DNA of 64,000 nt, taken from positions 20,357,319-20,421,318 of the forward strand of contig NC_067206.1 of assembly GCF_026262505.1 (NCBI RefSeq). The letters are read 5' to 3'. Origin of the DNA: Trichomonas vaginalis G3 (lineage: Eukaryota > Parabasalia > Trichomonadida > Trichomonadidae). The translations under genes and the position numbers were made by a program. Within the stretch, counting starts at the first letter, position 1, and the number at the start of each line of letters is the position of its first letter. Below are positions 19,180 to 28,075 of the stretch, piece by piece. Under the pieces are notes generated by a model. That model saw nothing but the letters and a program-made list of their open reading frames with translations, did not search any database and was not told the origin of the DNA.

Positions 19180-20561
19180 GCAATTCTATACCATGCGTAA
19201 ACTGTCATGTAAGGTGGCATGTAGTCTTTACTTTGTCCCGTTGTTTGCGTATATCCTGAAACGCGATGTGTATGGTTTCCATCTCCCTGAGTGTTACCCC
19301 AGAAACAATTTATAGCAAACTGAACGTCGTCTTTAACATCATATCCTTTACCTTTTTTCATTGCTGACCAATCCCAAAATTTATGCTTATGCCAACCTGC
19401 TTGAGATGTACTTAAATCTATGTAGTGACTGTGTGCAGGTAAGTTTTCACCTGAAATCGTTTTACTTCCACCTGTTTCCTTTGAAGAGTTTGCACAATAC
19501 AAAAACCTGTCGACTATTTGAGTCCAAGTTCCAAAACCAAGTACTGTTTCTGGTCTGGTAGAGTTCATTGACGTATAAATAGAGCCTATAGGATATAATG
19601 TTTGAAGTATTTCTGTCTTTAATGTTTGAAGCTCTGTTTTGTCAGCCTTCTTATCTAACATTGCTGGTAGTTCATATGCTTCAAAGTTTCTGGCATGACT
19701 TTCAATGTTCCTGCAACTGTTATCTAAATTGTTTAGTGTATCTTTTACGCTTGTACTTGGATTCTCTAAAGGTGCACTTGAACCAAGGTCAAAGTTCAAT
19801 ATTATGTCGTCTGCTGTAAAAGTTGTAAAACTTGTATGTGTATGAGTCTTATTTGCTTTCTTCTCTAACTCATCGTTAACATAAGTTTTATCTGCTTTAA
19901 GGTCTAAACATCCTGAAACCCATCCTGTATTGGCTTTACCTTTTAAAATCTTCGATGTCCGTTCATGGTACCATTCAACCCTTTCTATAATTTCGTTATC
20001 TTTTTCATCCACATATTCCTTATCCGCCTTCTTCACTAACACACTAGCCACCCATCCCTTATCTGCTTTCCTGTTTAAGGTTTCTTGTAAGTTTGTTATT
20101 TCAGATATAGAATGTATATGAGTCTTTTTAGAATATTCGTTTTCAGCTCTTGTCACTTCACTTGACATTTTATTGTCAACATATGTTTTGTCTGCTAGTT
20201 CAGGATGAGTATGTTCTTTTGTTGCATAAGCTTTGTTAGCTCTTTCTTCTTCTTTTGCTATTGCATCGTCTACATATTCTTTGTCAGCTTTGTTGTCAAC
20301 ATCTGCTTTCAAAAGAAGTTCATTTATAGGTTTCTCGTTTAAAGTTCCTTTTGTTGGATTTATACAGACAGTATGGTTCTTATTGTCTTGAAATAGAAAC
20401 TCATCTGTCATTGGGTTTAATGTCAGTTTTAAGTTTCCTTCTTTCAATGACTCAGATATCTTAGAATAGTTTGAAAAGTTTGTTGTGTTCTTATTTAGAG
20501 CTTGTATAATGAGTTGTCGGTTGTGTTGTATTTCTCTCATAGACGCTGTTTCATTTGACAT
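19176..20561 (-). CDS. Phage-like fibre / receptor-binding protein, element A
   Basis: This is an open 461-residue gene. The middle consists of repeats around KADK(T/E)YVD and THTH/THIHS, each predicted to be a short beta or coiled segment as in trimeric fibres. The C-terminal 130 residues (YPIGSIYTSMNSTRPETVLG, GFGTWTQIVDRFLY, GGSKTISGENLPAHSH, GNHTHRVSGYTQTTG, MPPYMTVYAWYRIA) match the tail-collar/baseplate-like domain of bacteriophage fibres, with HxH motifs. It probably mediates attachment. The stop overlaps the integrase stop on the other strand. Confidence 0.75.
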   Translation of the reverse strand: MSNETASMREIQHNRQLIIQALNKNTTNFSNYSKISESLKEGNLKLTLNPMTDEFLFQDNKNHTVCINPTKGTLNEKPINELLLKADVDNKADKEYVDDAIAKEEERANKAYATKEHTHPELADKTYVDNKMSSEVTRAENEYSKKTHIHSISEITNLQETLNRKADKGWVASVLVKKADKEYVDEKDNEIIERVEWYHERTSKILKGKANTGWVSGCLDLKADKTYVNDELEKKANKTHTHTSFTTFTADDIILNFDLGSSAPLENPSTSVKDTLNNLDNSCRNIESHARNFEAYELPAMLDKKADKTELQTLKTEILQTLYPIGSIYTSMNSTRPETVLGFGTWTQIVDRFLYCANSSKETGGSKTISGENLPAHSHYIDLSTSQAGWHKHKFWDWSAMKKGKGYDVKDDVQFAINCFWGNTQGDGNHTHRVSGYTQTTGQSKDYMPPYMTVYAWYRIA

Positions 20562-20579
20562 TTTTATTCTAGATAAAAT
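20562..20579. promoter_or_regulatory. 18-bp palindromic bidirectional leader (fibre / virion protein)
   Basis: The divergent fibre and 282-residue genes are separated only by TTTTATTCTAGATAAAAT, which is a near-perfect palindrome centred on CTAGA. The same spacer is present in B at about 42283-42300. A shared symmetrical core promoter for both genes is likely. Confidence 0.5.
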
Positions 20580-21428
20580 ATGCTTTCAATAGAAAAAGAA
20601 AATTCTAGAGTTGCTACAACTAAACCATTAGATGAACTTTTTACCAATGTAGGTCAAAAGTTTGAGACAGAGACCGTAAAGCATGAAGGCTATCGTTTTG
20701 ACTACCCACTAAGATGGTTAAGAGACCCATCTGTCACAAAAGCTATTGGCTTTCGTAGAATGAAGTTCATTTCAGAAGCCATACATGGTTTCCCATTTAC
20801 GGTCGGTTTTGAAGTTCGATACTATAACAAAGAAAAACGTATGTATGAGAAATTTGAACAGGGAAAACTTTTACAAGTGAATTTGCTTGTAAACTTAGAA
20901 ACAACTCTTCAAGCTTTTCAAGAAAAAATAAACGACATCTATATCGAATATGCAAAACAGTACAACATTGACGAAGGAGAGTACCATCTCGATATTATAT
21001 ATGACAGGAAAAATGCAACTGTTAAAATCAATAGAATAGAAGACCTTGGAGAAAACGTTTATATTTCTACAAAATATAACAACTTGGCATGGTATAGATT
21101 TTTGAGGATGTTAAATCAGCCTGCAGCATATCCAGTACACCCGGACTTTTATGAAGTCGAAAACCCTAATGGAACATATGAAAATGTTTTCGACTCAGAT
21201 GCTATTATAGTTCATGCTTCATTTTCTGGCGCCCAAAACTCTTTTTTATGCTTGGCAAATGACTTTTACGAAAAACCTACAAAGCTATATGAACCACCAA
21301 GTGGAAGTATTTCAGACTTTCAAGTATGGTTTACAACAGATGGAAGAAAGAGAATAATTCCATTATACCATGCGTTTTACTTAGAACTTAGTTTCATATA
21401 CAACTACTATCGAACGGTAAAAATATAA
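20580..21428 (+). CDS. Virion-cluster protein (MLSIEKENSR family), element A
   Basis: This is an open gene of 282 residues and the second member of the paralogous pair with 13931-14788. The two share the N-terminal TKPLDELFTN/TKPLDYIFTN, AIGFRR, HASFS with NSFLC, and the C-terminal SDFQVWFTT and LELSFIYNY. Two long-diverged copies kept in both elements imply distinct jobs, perhaps different capsid vertices or a hetero-oligomer. The fold is unknown. It faces the fibre gene across an 18-bp palindrome. Confidence 0.6.
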   Translation: MLSIEKENSRVATTKPLDELFTNVGQKFETETVKHEGYRFDYPLRWLRDPSVTKAIGFRRMKFISEAIHGFPFTVGFEVRYYNKEKRMYEKFEQGKLLQVNLLVNLETTLQAFQEKINDIYIEYAKQYNIDEGEYHLDIIYDRKNATVKINRIEDLGENVYISTKYNNLAWYRFLRMLNQPAAYPVHPDFYEVENPNGTYENVFDSDAIIVHASFSGAQNSFLCLANDFYEKPTKLYEPPSGSISDFQVWFTTDGRKRIIPLYHAFYLELSFIYNYYRTVKI

Positions 21429-21432
21429 TTTT

Positions 21433-21675
21433 TTAATACGGTTGAGGTGTTGGATTTGGTTGCCAACTAGACTGTGGTGCAGGTTCAGGCTGTTGTATAA
21501 CAGGAGCTTGTTCTTCTGGTTCAGGGTCTTTAGGTATAATACCAACGAACTGACCTACTCTTTTACCAATATTTTTGACTCCGTTCCAAATTCCTCTTCC
21601 TACGGTTTTGACGCCATTCCATATACCTCTTCCAACATTTCGAAAGAAGTTTCCAATACTACTGAAGAAACCCAT
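21433..21675 (-). CDS. 80-residue amphipathic virion peptide, element A
   Basis: This open gene is near-identical to 41188-41430 in B. The N-terminal half is made of repeats of a Gly/Ile/Trp amphipathic motif (GRGIWNGVKTVGRGIWNGVK, NIGKRVGQFVG). The second half is proline- and glutamine-rich (QQPEPAPQSSWQPNPTPQPY). The layout resembles small membrane-disrupting or DNA-condensing virion peptides; which one cannot be told from sequence. The late-type leader TTTTTACATATAGTAAAATG is present. Confidence 0.6.
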   Translation of the reverse strand: MGFFSSIGNFFRNVGRGIWNGVKTVGRGIWNGVKNIGKRVGQFVGIIPKDPEPEEQAPVIQQPEPAPQSSWQPNPTPQPY

Positions 21676-21693
21676 TTTACTATATGTAAAAAT

Positions 21694-22056
21694 CTAATGT
21701 CCGCCTAGTCTCTTACGTTTCCTGTTGAGTTCCATAGCATTCTTTAACTGGAGCTCATACATTCTGTTTCTCCTCTGGTAGAAAACATATTCTGGGTCAA
21801 CTCCTGTGTTCGCGTCATCTGCATAAAGTTGTTTATATCCCACTTCAGGGTTTGTATAAAACTCTTTCCATCTCATATTTGCATACCATGGTGGCAAACC
21901 TAACGCAGCGTCATTTGACATGGCAGTTTGCATTTGTACATCTGTTGGCACTTGACCATAGTTTGCCATTGCAGTTTGTATTCTAACTTCATTTGGAATA
22001 TTCTCTGGGTTTGGTTGTCCAGGTTGCTGTGCATTTGCTAAGTTCTGTGCGTCCAT
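21694..22056 (-). CDS. 120-residue virion-cluster protein, element A
   Basis: This open gene differs from its B copy (40807-41169) by a single residue near the C-terminus (MELNRKRKRLGGH against MELRRKRKRLGGH). It has an N-terminal Asn/Gln/Pro-rich half with a short internal repeat (RIQTAMANYGQVP, QMQTAMSNDAALG). An aromatic central part (PPWYANMRWKEFYTNPEVGY) and a basic tail follow. The family is not recognised. The strong conservation between A and B is notable. Confidence 0.6.
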   Translation of the reverse strand: MDAQNLANAQQPGQPNPENIPNEVRIQTAMANYGQVPTDVQMQTAMSNDAALGLPPWYANMRWKEFYTNPEVGYKQLYADDANTGVDPEYVFYQRRNRMYELQLKNAMELNRKRKRLGGH

Positions 22057-22079
22057 TTAATATTAGATAAAAATATCTC

Positions 22080-22211
22080 TTACGAGTACATATACTGGAC
22101 ATTTGCAGGCATTGGTTCATCTTCATATTCTCTGTACCTTTCTGCCACGTCAAATAAATAAATGACACAATGGAAAAAACCTAAAACAAGTAGTCCTATT
22201 TCAAACCACAT
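22080..22211 (-). CDS. 43-residue membrane protein, element A
   Basis: This short open gene overlaps the end of the methyltransferase gene by 16 bases. The product starts MWFEIGLLVLGFFHCVIYLF, a single transmembrane helix, followed by a charged tail (DVAERYREYEDEPMPANVQY). The same protein, with the same overlap, is at 40652-40783 in B. Conservation of frame, length and overlap supports a real gene. It is perhaps a small virion or host-membrane protein. Confidence 0.65.
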   Translation of the reverse strand: MWFEIGLLVLGFFHCVIYLFDVAERYREYEDEPMPANVQYMYS

Positions 22212-23014
22212 TTACTTACTAGTAAAATTTCTTTGTTATGACACTTTCTCCGGTTTATAGGACCTCTCTCATATTCTATCTTGTCATATCTAAACTCATA
22301 GGCATGTATGTCCTCTAACCATCTCATAACGGTTTCCAAACCACTTTTATCGGATGTAAAGTAAAAGCATGGACAGTTATGTAAAACGTCTAAAGTTTCT
22401 AAAGAGTCTCTCAAAGTCCAGTCTACTTGGTATTGAAAATCCCATGTGTTATAGAACGGCGGGTCCACTATAAAGAAAACATTTTCCTTGTCTTTATATT
22501 TTTCATACAACTCTGTCCAATGACATCTCACAAACTCTATACCCTCAATATATTTTTCTATGTCCTCTTTGAAAACATTTGTATAGTTAAGATATAAAAC
22601 GTTTGACATAAGTGTTTCAATGTCATGAACTCTTATAGAACCACTATATAATAGTCTAGCAGATATACTATCCCAGTCTATATATTCTGCTTTTTTCAAA
22701 ACCTCTCTCACAATATTTTTCTTATCTAATGGTATACGTTCCATCTTACCTATAGGTATCTTTTCTTTTAACGCTTTCAATATATTGTTTGTGTCTGGTA
22801 TATGTTTGAGACGGTCCATATAGTTGTCGAAGTCATTGCATATAATCTTTGAGTCTGGGAATATTGTATGGCACAAATGGGATATATAGAAACTTCCACC
22901 GAACAAATCTACAAATGTTAGACCATTCGGTAGTTTCTTAAGTTCTCTCAATAGAATATCTTTACATCTACTCTTATTTCCAAAGAAGGGTAACGGTGGT
23001 TTTGTAAAATTCAT
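22196..23014 (-). CDS. N6-adenine DNA methyltransferase (Dam/D12 class), element A
   Basis: This gene codes for 272 residues and the frame is open. It transfers methyl groups from S-adenosylmethionine to adenine in DNA. The motif order is of the alpha (Dam-like) class: PFFGNKSR at about 9-16, the cofactor motif FVDLFGGSF at about 34-42, acidic CNDFDN at about 59-64, and catalytic DPPF at 184-187. It is the last gene before the right end, about 180 bases from the terminal T tract. The B copy (39849-40667) is also open. It may protect the element or mark its DNA. Confidence 0.85.
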   Translation of the reverse strand: MNFTKPPLPFFGNKSRCKDILLRELKKLPNGLTFVDLFGGSFYISHLCHTIFPDSKIICNDFDNYMDRLKHIPDTNNILKALKEKIPIGKMERIPLDKKNIVREVLKKAEYIDWDSISARLLYSGSIRVHDIETLMSNVLYLNYTNVFKEDIEKYIEGIEFVRCHWTELYEKYKDKENVFFIVDPPFYNTWDFQYQVDWTLRDSLETLDVLHNCPCFYFTSDKSGLETVMRWLEDIHAYEFRYDKIEYERGPINRRKCHNKEILLVSKCGLK

Positions 23015-23139
23015 TTATATATAATAATAAAAATGTTTTTTCCTGAAAAGTGACAGAAAAGGCTTCTCAAAGTATACTTCCTTGGAACGCCTGTAACTTT
23101 TCCTGTAGCGACGATAGACCCTTACTTGTCCGGACAAAG

Positions 23140-23216
23140 TTATACTAAACATCTTCAGGGCTAGAGGGCACGAAGTGCCTGGAGGCCCCGCTACCTTTTT
23201 TTTTTTTTTTTTTTTT
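23140..23216. repeat. Right terminus of element A
   Basis: The terminal motif (ACTAAACATCTTCAGGGCTA, then GAGGGCACGAAGTGCCTGGA and GGCCCCGCTACC) ends in a 21-base T tract. The inner 18 bases can fold as GGGCAC/GTGCC. The same motif is at both ends of element B. Unlike B, A has no long repeat array here; the methyltransferase gene nearly touches the end. Confidence 0.8.
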
Positions 23217-23340
23217 CTTTGGGTCCCAAAACATTCAACTGAAAGCAAAGCCATTAAAATTCTTTTTAAATGGCATTAACACGTGAAAGGAATTAACGAA
23301 TCAATTGATCTGTAATTTGGGGATAATGAATTTCATTTAA

Positions 23341-24380
23341 GGGTGCACACGAGAGGATCATGTAAACTTCAGAATTTAGAACCTTATTTTTAGGCATTAT
23401 CTTGGCTACCTATTTAGGCTCGAAAAGCAAAAAATATCAAAAAATACAACTTGACTCCATTCTGACCCTTTCAGGGAGGTAGTTTTTATCCGCTAGTATT
23501 TTCCCTTTGAATCTCTTTACAATTCGAAATCAAATTCAAATCTCAGTAGAAGAAAGGAAGAATCGACTTACTACGGTTGTGATACGAATAAATACATATA
23601 TTTAATTATTTTTATTTACATAATAATTGTTTGAAGCTCATATTCCATCAAATTTTTAAATAAAAACATTAAAATGTTGAAAATGTTCATATATTTTAAT
23701 AGGGTTTTGGCACTTTATTGAGGAATTACTACATACATAGTCGAACTGAACTTGATATTTTGAAATTTAAATTATTTATCAAAATTAAAATTTAACTTGA
23801 AATTTATAATTATTTAGTCATATTTTGCATAATTCTAAGTAGATTTTGTAAAAAATCAAGAAAGAAAAAAATTAAAGTGCTTTATTTTTTCTTTTTTATA
23901 ATAATACATATTATTATATAATTAACATATTCATAATGTTTCACCCTTTCAAAAATATAATCCTCCTCCTCTCAAATAAACGTACATACGGGTGGCCTCT
24001 TTTTTCAAAAAATTAAAATTTGAAATTTTGGGCTCAAATATTAGAGATTTTTCAACCTTCAAAGATATATGTTGTCTATATCAGACCTCCTTTCTTTTTG
24101 ATACTTAACATTGTTCCTAAATCTTAGCCGTTAAGGCTGTTCTGAAAATATTTTTTTTTCGAAAAAATTCGAAAAAAATTCTTAAAATTCAAAAATCCCT
24201 TAATTCCTGAGGATTTTGGAAAAAAGTTTTTACATGAACATGTGTATATTATATGAAGTATATTGATAAGGTAAAAATCAAATTTTATTGCATATTCATC
24301 GAGAAAATAAACTAACGAATCCCTCAAAATTGAGAGGGTAATTCTCCTCCTCTCAAATAAACGTACATACGGGGGCACCC
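23341..24380. mobile_element. TTAA-flanked non-autonomous element, about 1.04 kb
   Basis: This segment is bounded by TTAAGGGTGCACACG on the left and CGGGGGCACCCTTAA on the right, so the ends are inverted GGGTGC repeats inside TTAA duplications. A 30-bp stretch beginning CTCCTCTCAAATAAACGTAC is repeated inside (about 23962 and 24340). No coding region was found. TTAA duplication fits Kolobok- or piggyBac-like DNA transposons; the superfamily is not settled. Confidence 0.6.
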
Positions 24381-24694
24381 TTAAATATCAACAAAAAATG
24401 ATTTTATCTCTACAATTGTTTTATACAATGTGTTTAATGTCAAATATAGATAAGTAAATCATGTTTAATGATAGATTGAAATCGAGAGGACGTTGAACAC
24501 CACAAAATTTTTCATTTTAGTCCTTAGCAAACATAAATTTCAAGATGTGAGTCAGGGTCTAGAATTTTGAGGATAAAATCTTGAATTTTTTTGATGATTA
24601 TCAACAAGCATTTCTTTTTACTTTTTGTCTGAAATGTTAAATAAAGTTTTATGTTAAACAATGTGATGATATGAATTTACTAAGATTCTTCAAT

Positions 24695-24849
24695 CAAAGT
24701 TTTGCCACTGCATGTCTCCCAGAATGACAAAATATTTTGCAATTACAAGAAGATTGCAAAACTTTGACCGACAAGAGTGTGTTATGCACTCTTGTCGGTC
24801 GCAATGTCTCATTCTGGGAGACATTGCCACTGCATGTCTCCCAGAATGA
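24695..24849. repeat. Nested hairpins flanked by a 24-bp direct repeat
   Basis: Three inverted repeats lie within 155 bases: CAAAGTTTTGC/GCAAAACTTTG (24695-24766), GACCGACAAGAGTG with its perfect complement (24766-24800), and GCAATGTCTC/GAGACATTGC (24801-24827). A 24-bp sequence starting GCCACTGCATGTCTCCCAGA occurs at 24704 and again at 24826, and its complement TTCTGGGAGACAT lies between. The structure interrupts the 5' part of a decayed gene. Confidence 0.75.
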
Positions 24850-25260
24850 TAGAAAGTTCCGCATTCATAACTTGCTCAATAAGTATTTGAATATTGAAGA
24901 TGCATCATTTCTTATACAGGCTATTGCTGCAGAGAATGATTCAATGGATTTCTTATACAAAATCATCAAAAGGAATTACTGGATAAGAAGTTTCTATGTT
25001 TCTCATAGATATTTTCACACTGCAATATGAAGAGCAGTCATTCAAACTATTTGATCTCTCAGGTTTGATTAGAGAGAGTCTTGTTTTTCCAGAATTGAAA
25101 TCAATATCAGATACAATTAAGAAGGGACTATGATAGGTATCCGGAATATAAATTATTGGAAGGGATGAAATCAAATCTAAAACAAATGAAGAACTCCTAC
25201 ATTGTCCACAAAACTCGTATAAAAAAGATATAATTCAAAAATTTGGCAAGTTATCATTGG
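24828..25260 (+). pseudogene. Decayed host gene fragment of unknown family
   Basis: Coding-like sequence in changing frames: first RKFRIHNLLNKYLNIEDASF and QAIAAENDSMDFLYKIIKRN, then, in another frame, FDLSGLIRESLVFPELKSIS. There is no full reading frame and no recognised domain. The composition is like the neighbouring host genes rather than the Polintons. It is probably the remnant of a multi-copy host gene or transposase. Confidence 0.4.
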
Positions 25261-25283
25261 AAGAGTCATATCTTTTGTACATT

Positions 25284-25372
25284 TTGACCCAATTTGGAAG
25301 CATATACCTTGGTATGCCACAGTTATATCTGTATATTGTATGTCTAAGTATATGCGTCCAAATTGGTTCAAA
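25284..25372. repeat. Long imperfect hairpin
   Basis: TTGACCCAATTTGGAAGCAT (from 25284) pairs with ATGCGTCCAAATTGGTTCAA (to about 25370): 24-nt arms with two mismatches. The loop can itself fold in part. It resembles the hairpins of the 32.1-32.9 kb array in arm length and degree of pairing. Confidence 0.6.
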
Positions 25373-25473
25373 TTGCAAATTCAATTTGTATCCCAGCATT
25401 TTTCCACCAGAACTGGTCACTTACCAAAAAACTATGTTCAATATATATATATAAATCTATGTTCATTTTAAGA

Positions 25474-25486
25474 TCATTCATTTTCG
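25474..25486 (+). promoter_or_regulatory. Host initiator element of the eS21 gene
   Basis: TCATTCATTTTCG contains two overlapping matches to the Trichomonas initiator TCA(+1)Y(T/A). It lies 15-19 bases before the ATG at 25495. Short leaders of this size are usual in this organism. Confidence 0.6.
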
Positions 25487-25494
25487 TTGAAGGT

Positions 25495-25809
25495 ATGAAA
25501 AACGGTTTTGATAGGTTTGGTCGAGCCTTTTTAGAAAATATGCAAAACGACGCTGGTGAAATCGTAGATATGCTTATCCCACGTAAGTGCATGGCTACAG
25601 ATAGATTAATTCCACCACACGATCATGCATCTGTTCAAATCCAAATCGCCAAAGTTAATGATGATGGACTCCCAACTGGCGAATTCGAGACAGTCGTCTT
25701 CTCCGGATATGTTCGCGCTCTCGGTGAATCTGACTACGCTCTTAACCGTATCGCCACAGAGAAGGGCCTTCTCACAGGTGTCTATCGCTCTGATGTCCAC
25801 AAGGCATAA
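25495..25809 (+). CDS. RPS21: 40S ribosomal protein eS21
   Basis: This is a small-subunit ribosomal protein. The eS21 core runs from MQNDAGEIVDMLIPRKC to the end, with the family pattern PRKC, NRII-like DRLI, DHASVQIQIA and GYVRALGESD. Length from that methionine (25540) is 89 residues, close to the usual 83-88. I chose the ATG at 25495 (104 residues) because the initiator element leaves room for it, which adds MKNGFDRFGRAFLEN. If translation begins at 25540 instead, the leader would be about 60 bases. It is an ordinary host gene with host codon use. Confidence 0.88.
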   Translation: MKNGFDRFGRAFLENMQNDAGEIVDMLIPRKCMATDRLIPPHDHASVQIQIAKVNDDGLPTGEFETVVFSGYVRALGESDYALNRIATEKGLLTGVYRSDVHKA

Positions 25810-26426
25810 TAAACATCTAGCATTTACATATAAAAATCTAGAATTTTTCGACGAAAATCATTTTTTATTTAGAATCTAAAGACAAAGTTTTCCATTTACA
25901 GCAAAATTTTCTACATTTTCTCTCAAATTGTTTTACGGTGGTTACATGTATTTAATTTTGGATATTGAAGTACATATTGCTTTATTTCATCTTGTAATTT
26001 ACAAGATAAACTCGATATATCGATGATAATCCATTAAAATTTGAAAATTATATTGAGAAAGAATATGGTTTTATCTATGTGAATATGAGCGCTAAATAAA
26101 ATTAACTTTTAAAGGTTAGAAGTAATTAGTTCAAATATCAAACCAAAATTCGAGTCTAATAGCTATTAACTTCCCATATCAAGTAATAAAGTGCTTTGCA
26201 GAGTTAAATTACATAATATCGCGAATGAAGTTCTGGAGATAGGGTTATCTCGAAATTTTTCAATAAGATAGGGTGATTTTCCACTAAGCCATAAGGATCA
26301 CACATTTGAGAGTTTTACATTGCAAATGTCAACTGTGTTAATTTATTGTATCATTCTTCAAGGTTATTTTTTTCATAACAACTCGGAAGTGATTTTTTTT
26401 TTGAATTTGAAGAAAAAAAAAATTCG
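25810..26426. other. AT-rich intergenic region
   Basis: There is no coding region or repeat that I can support. TCATTCTTC at 26351 is a possible initiator for the transporter gene, 74 bases before its ATG. Confidence 0.4.
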
Positions 26427-27377
26427 ATGTCGATTATCACAGTTGGTCTATGGATTGTAACTAGTATATTCTCATCAACATCTCTTATATTGTTATTAAA
26501 GCACTTAGGCCGTACACTCACATGCAAATACACTGTTTTTCTTTCAACATTTCATTTCTTGGCAACTTGGGGCTTTCTTCAGATCCTTGCATCTACAGGA
26601 AAAATCAAAAATGACAAAGCCGTTTCATTCCAGAAACGAATTTTGCTTGCATTTCTTGTTGTTGGCTCCATTGTTTTTATGAATTTCAATTTGGGGGCCA
26701 ATTCCATAGGTTTTTATCAGATGTCAAAATTGGTTTGCGTTCCTTACATGGTTATGCATAAAATGCTCGTTAAACATCAAGTTTTTTCAACCTTCGAGTT
26801 AATTTCGCTTACAGTCTTAATTATTGGTGTTGCTCTCTTCTCTATTTCGGATATTGAAGTCAACCTCGTTGGTACAATCTTTGCTCTTGCAGCAATTCTT
26901 TGTACAGTTTATAACCAGATGTTTACCGAAGAATATCAGAAAGAGTACGGCATCAGCGGTAATGAACTTCAGTTATCCATTGCTCCAATCCAATTTGTCC
27001 TTGGATGCATTTCATCCGTTGGAATTGAAGCATTTGGCGAAAAAGGTTATTTACATCATCACTTTACCATGAAAGAAGTCATTCTCATGTTTTTAACATG
27101 TGTGTTTGCCGTTGGTGTCAATTTATCTACATTTAACTTGATTGGCACTACATCATCGATTACTTACCAAGTTGTCGGCCATTTCAAGACAATACTCCTT
27201 CTCGTCTTTGGCTACATCTTCTTCCCATCCAAATGGGGGTCAACTTTCCAAATGATCAAAGCATATACCGGAATTGTCATTGCTTTGTGCGGAGTTTTCA
27301 TGTATTCTAAAGCTAAAATGGCACCAAAGAAACAAGATTCTGTTCCATTATTAGAAAACAAACAAGAACAAGTTTAA
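26427..27377 (+). CDS. Nucleotide-sugar / triose-phosphate transporter family protein (SLC35-like)
   Basis: This is a 316-residue integral membrane protein with about ten hydrophobic segments, the usual size for the TPT/SLC35 family. It begins with a membrane segment (VGLWIVTSIFSSTSLILLLK). The second half shows the family pattern: GTIFALAAILCTVYNQMFTE, then SITYQVVGHFKTILLLVFGY and GIVIALCGVFMYSKAK, in which VVGHFKT corresponds to the conserved lysine region. It ends in a charged cytosolic tail (KKQDSVPLLENKQEQV). It probably moves nucleotide sugars across the Golgi or ER membrane. The substrate cannot be told; the closest animal group by eye is SLC35E. Confidence 0.8.
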   Translation: MSIITVGLWIVTSIFSSTSLILLLKHLGRTLTCKYTVFLSTFHFLATWGFLQILASTGKIKNDKAVSFQKRILLAFLVVGSIVFMNFNLGANSIGFYQMSKLVCVPYMVMHKMLVKHQVFSTFELISLTVLIIGVALFSISDIEVNLVGTIFALAAILCTVYNQMFTEEYQKEYGISGNELQLSIAPIQFVLGCISSVGIEAFGEKGYLHHHFTMKEVILMFLTCVFAVGVNLSTFNLIGTTSSITYQVVGHFKTILLLVFGYIFFPSKWGSTFQMIKAYTGIVIALCGVFMYSKAKMAPKKQDSVPLLENKQEQV

Positions 27378-27506
27378 TTTTGTTTTTTCCAATATATAGT
27401 TTGTTTTGTTTTATTCCTTTTTGTATTATGTGGTCTACCAATCGAAATTTATGTTTAACTTTCTCAATAAATCATAAAACTCAATAAAATTAAAATCAAT
27501 TTTTTA

Positions 27507-27742
27507 GGGTTCACGGTCCGGCCAAGCGAAAGCTATCGTTAATGTTCAAAATTTATATGGCAAGGCCCATATCTATTTATATATTCTGATTTGATATCAT
27601 ATTTATATACTATTTTTAATATGATTTTTGGATTTCGTTAACCAGGAAGTTCCCAAAAAATCGATTCAAGGTGAAGACGATAACGATAATTCTCATTTTA
27701 GCATTCAATTTTTGAATAGTATTGAAAATGTACCGTGGACCC
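27507..27742. mobile_element. TTAA MITE, copy 1 (236 bp)
   Basis: The ends are GGGTTCACGGTCC and GTACCGTGGACCC, inverted repeats, with TTAA on the right and TTTA on the left. It is nearly identical to the outer element at 37465-38075, which carries an insertion. There is no coding capacity. Confidence 0.75.
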
Positions 27743-27746
27743 TTAA

Positions 27747-28075
27747 GGGTGTCCAAGGAGGATTACGGTTTCAATTCCATCGGTTTTTACCCAAAATAAT
27801 ATGGAATATCGAATATATACATTTTGTATAAATTATGATAAGATTTTGAAGACTAAATCCCCACTTTTTAAAATTTTTTATCCTCCGAGTGCAGGTCATG
27901 AAATTTTTGGGCCTTTTTTGGTCTTTCATATAGGAATTGTATATGATTTATACCAATAATCTATTCAAAAACTTCGAATGCTGGATTGCTTGTATCGATT
28001 AGCAGCTTGGAATGAGCCACTAGCTTATTTACAACAACAACATCATCAACAAAAAAAAATACAAACTATTTTAAG
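27747..28075. other. Intergenic DNA after the MITE
   Basis: AT-rich sequence between the MITE and the 3' end of the LRR gene. It begins TTAAGGGTGTCC, which looks like another TTAA-type terminus, but no partner end was found. Confidence 0.35.

Larger units (their letters stand above)
1..23216. mobile_element. Polinton/Maverick element A (left end outside window)
   Basis: This is a large DNA element of the Maverick/Polinton family. It is recognised from its gene set: integrase, B-type DNA polymerase, D5-type helicase, FtsK/HerA packaging ATPase, jelly-roll capsid and penton-like genes, fibre and methyltransferase. The right end is a GC-richer motif (GGGCTAGAGGGCACGAAGTG and following) running into a T tract at 23196-23216, matching the ends of element B. 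The left end is not in the window. It is a fossil with several broken genes, very roughly fifteen breaks in all. It is so similar to B that both must be recent copies. A Tvmar1 mariner is inserted in it. Confidence 0.9.

Noticed and set aside
19198-19315. Reading frames antisense to the fibre tip in both elements
   Set aside because: They mirror conserved coding on the other strand and have no leader.
23130-23145. GGACAAAGTT shared between the A terminus and the arm of the sixth hairpin, as a hint that hairpins target Polintons
   Set aside because: About 11 bases of match is within chance for this window; a full search of arms against the genome is needed before making that claim.
25363-25494. 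Longer start of the eS21 frame
   Set aside because: It would run through the initiator element and has no similarity to the family.
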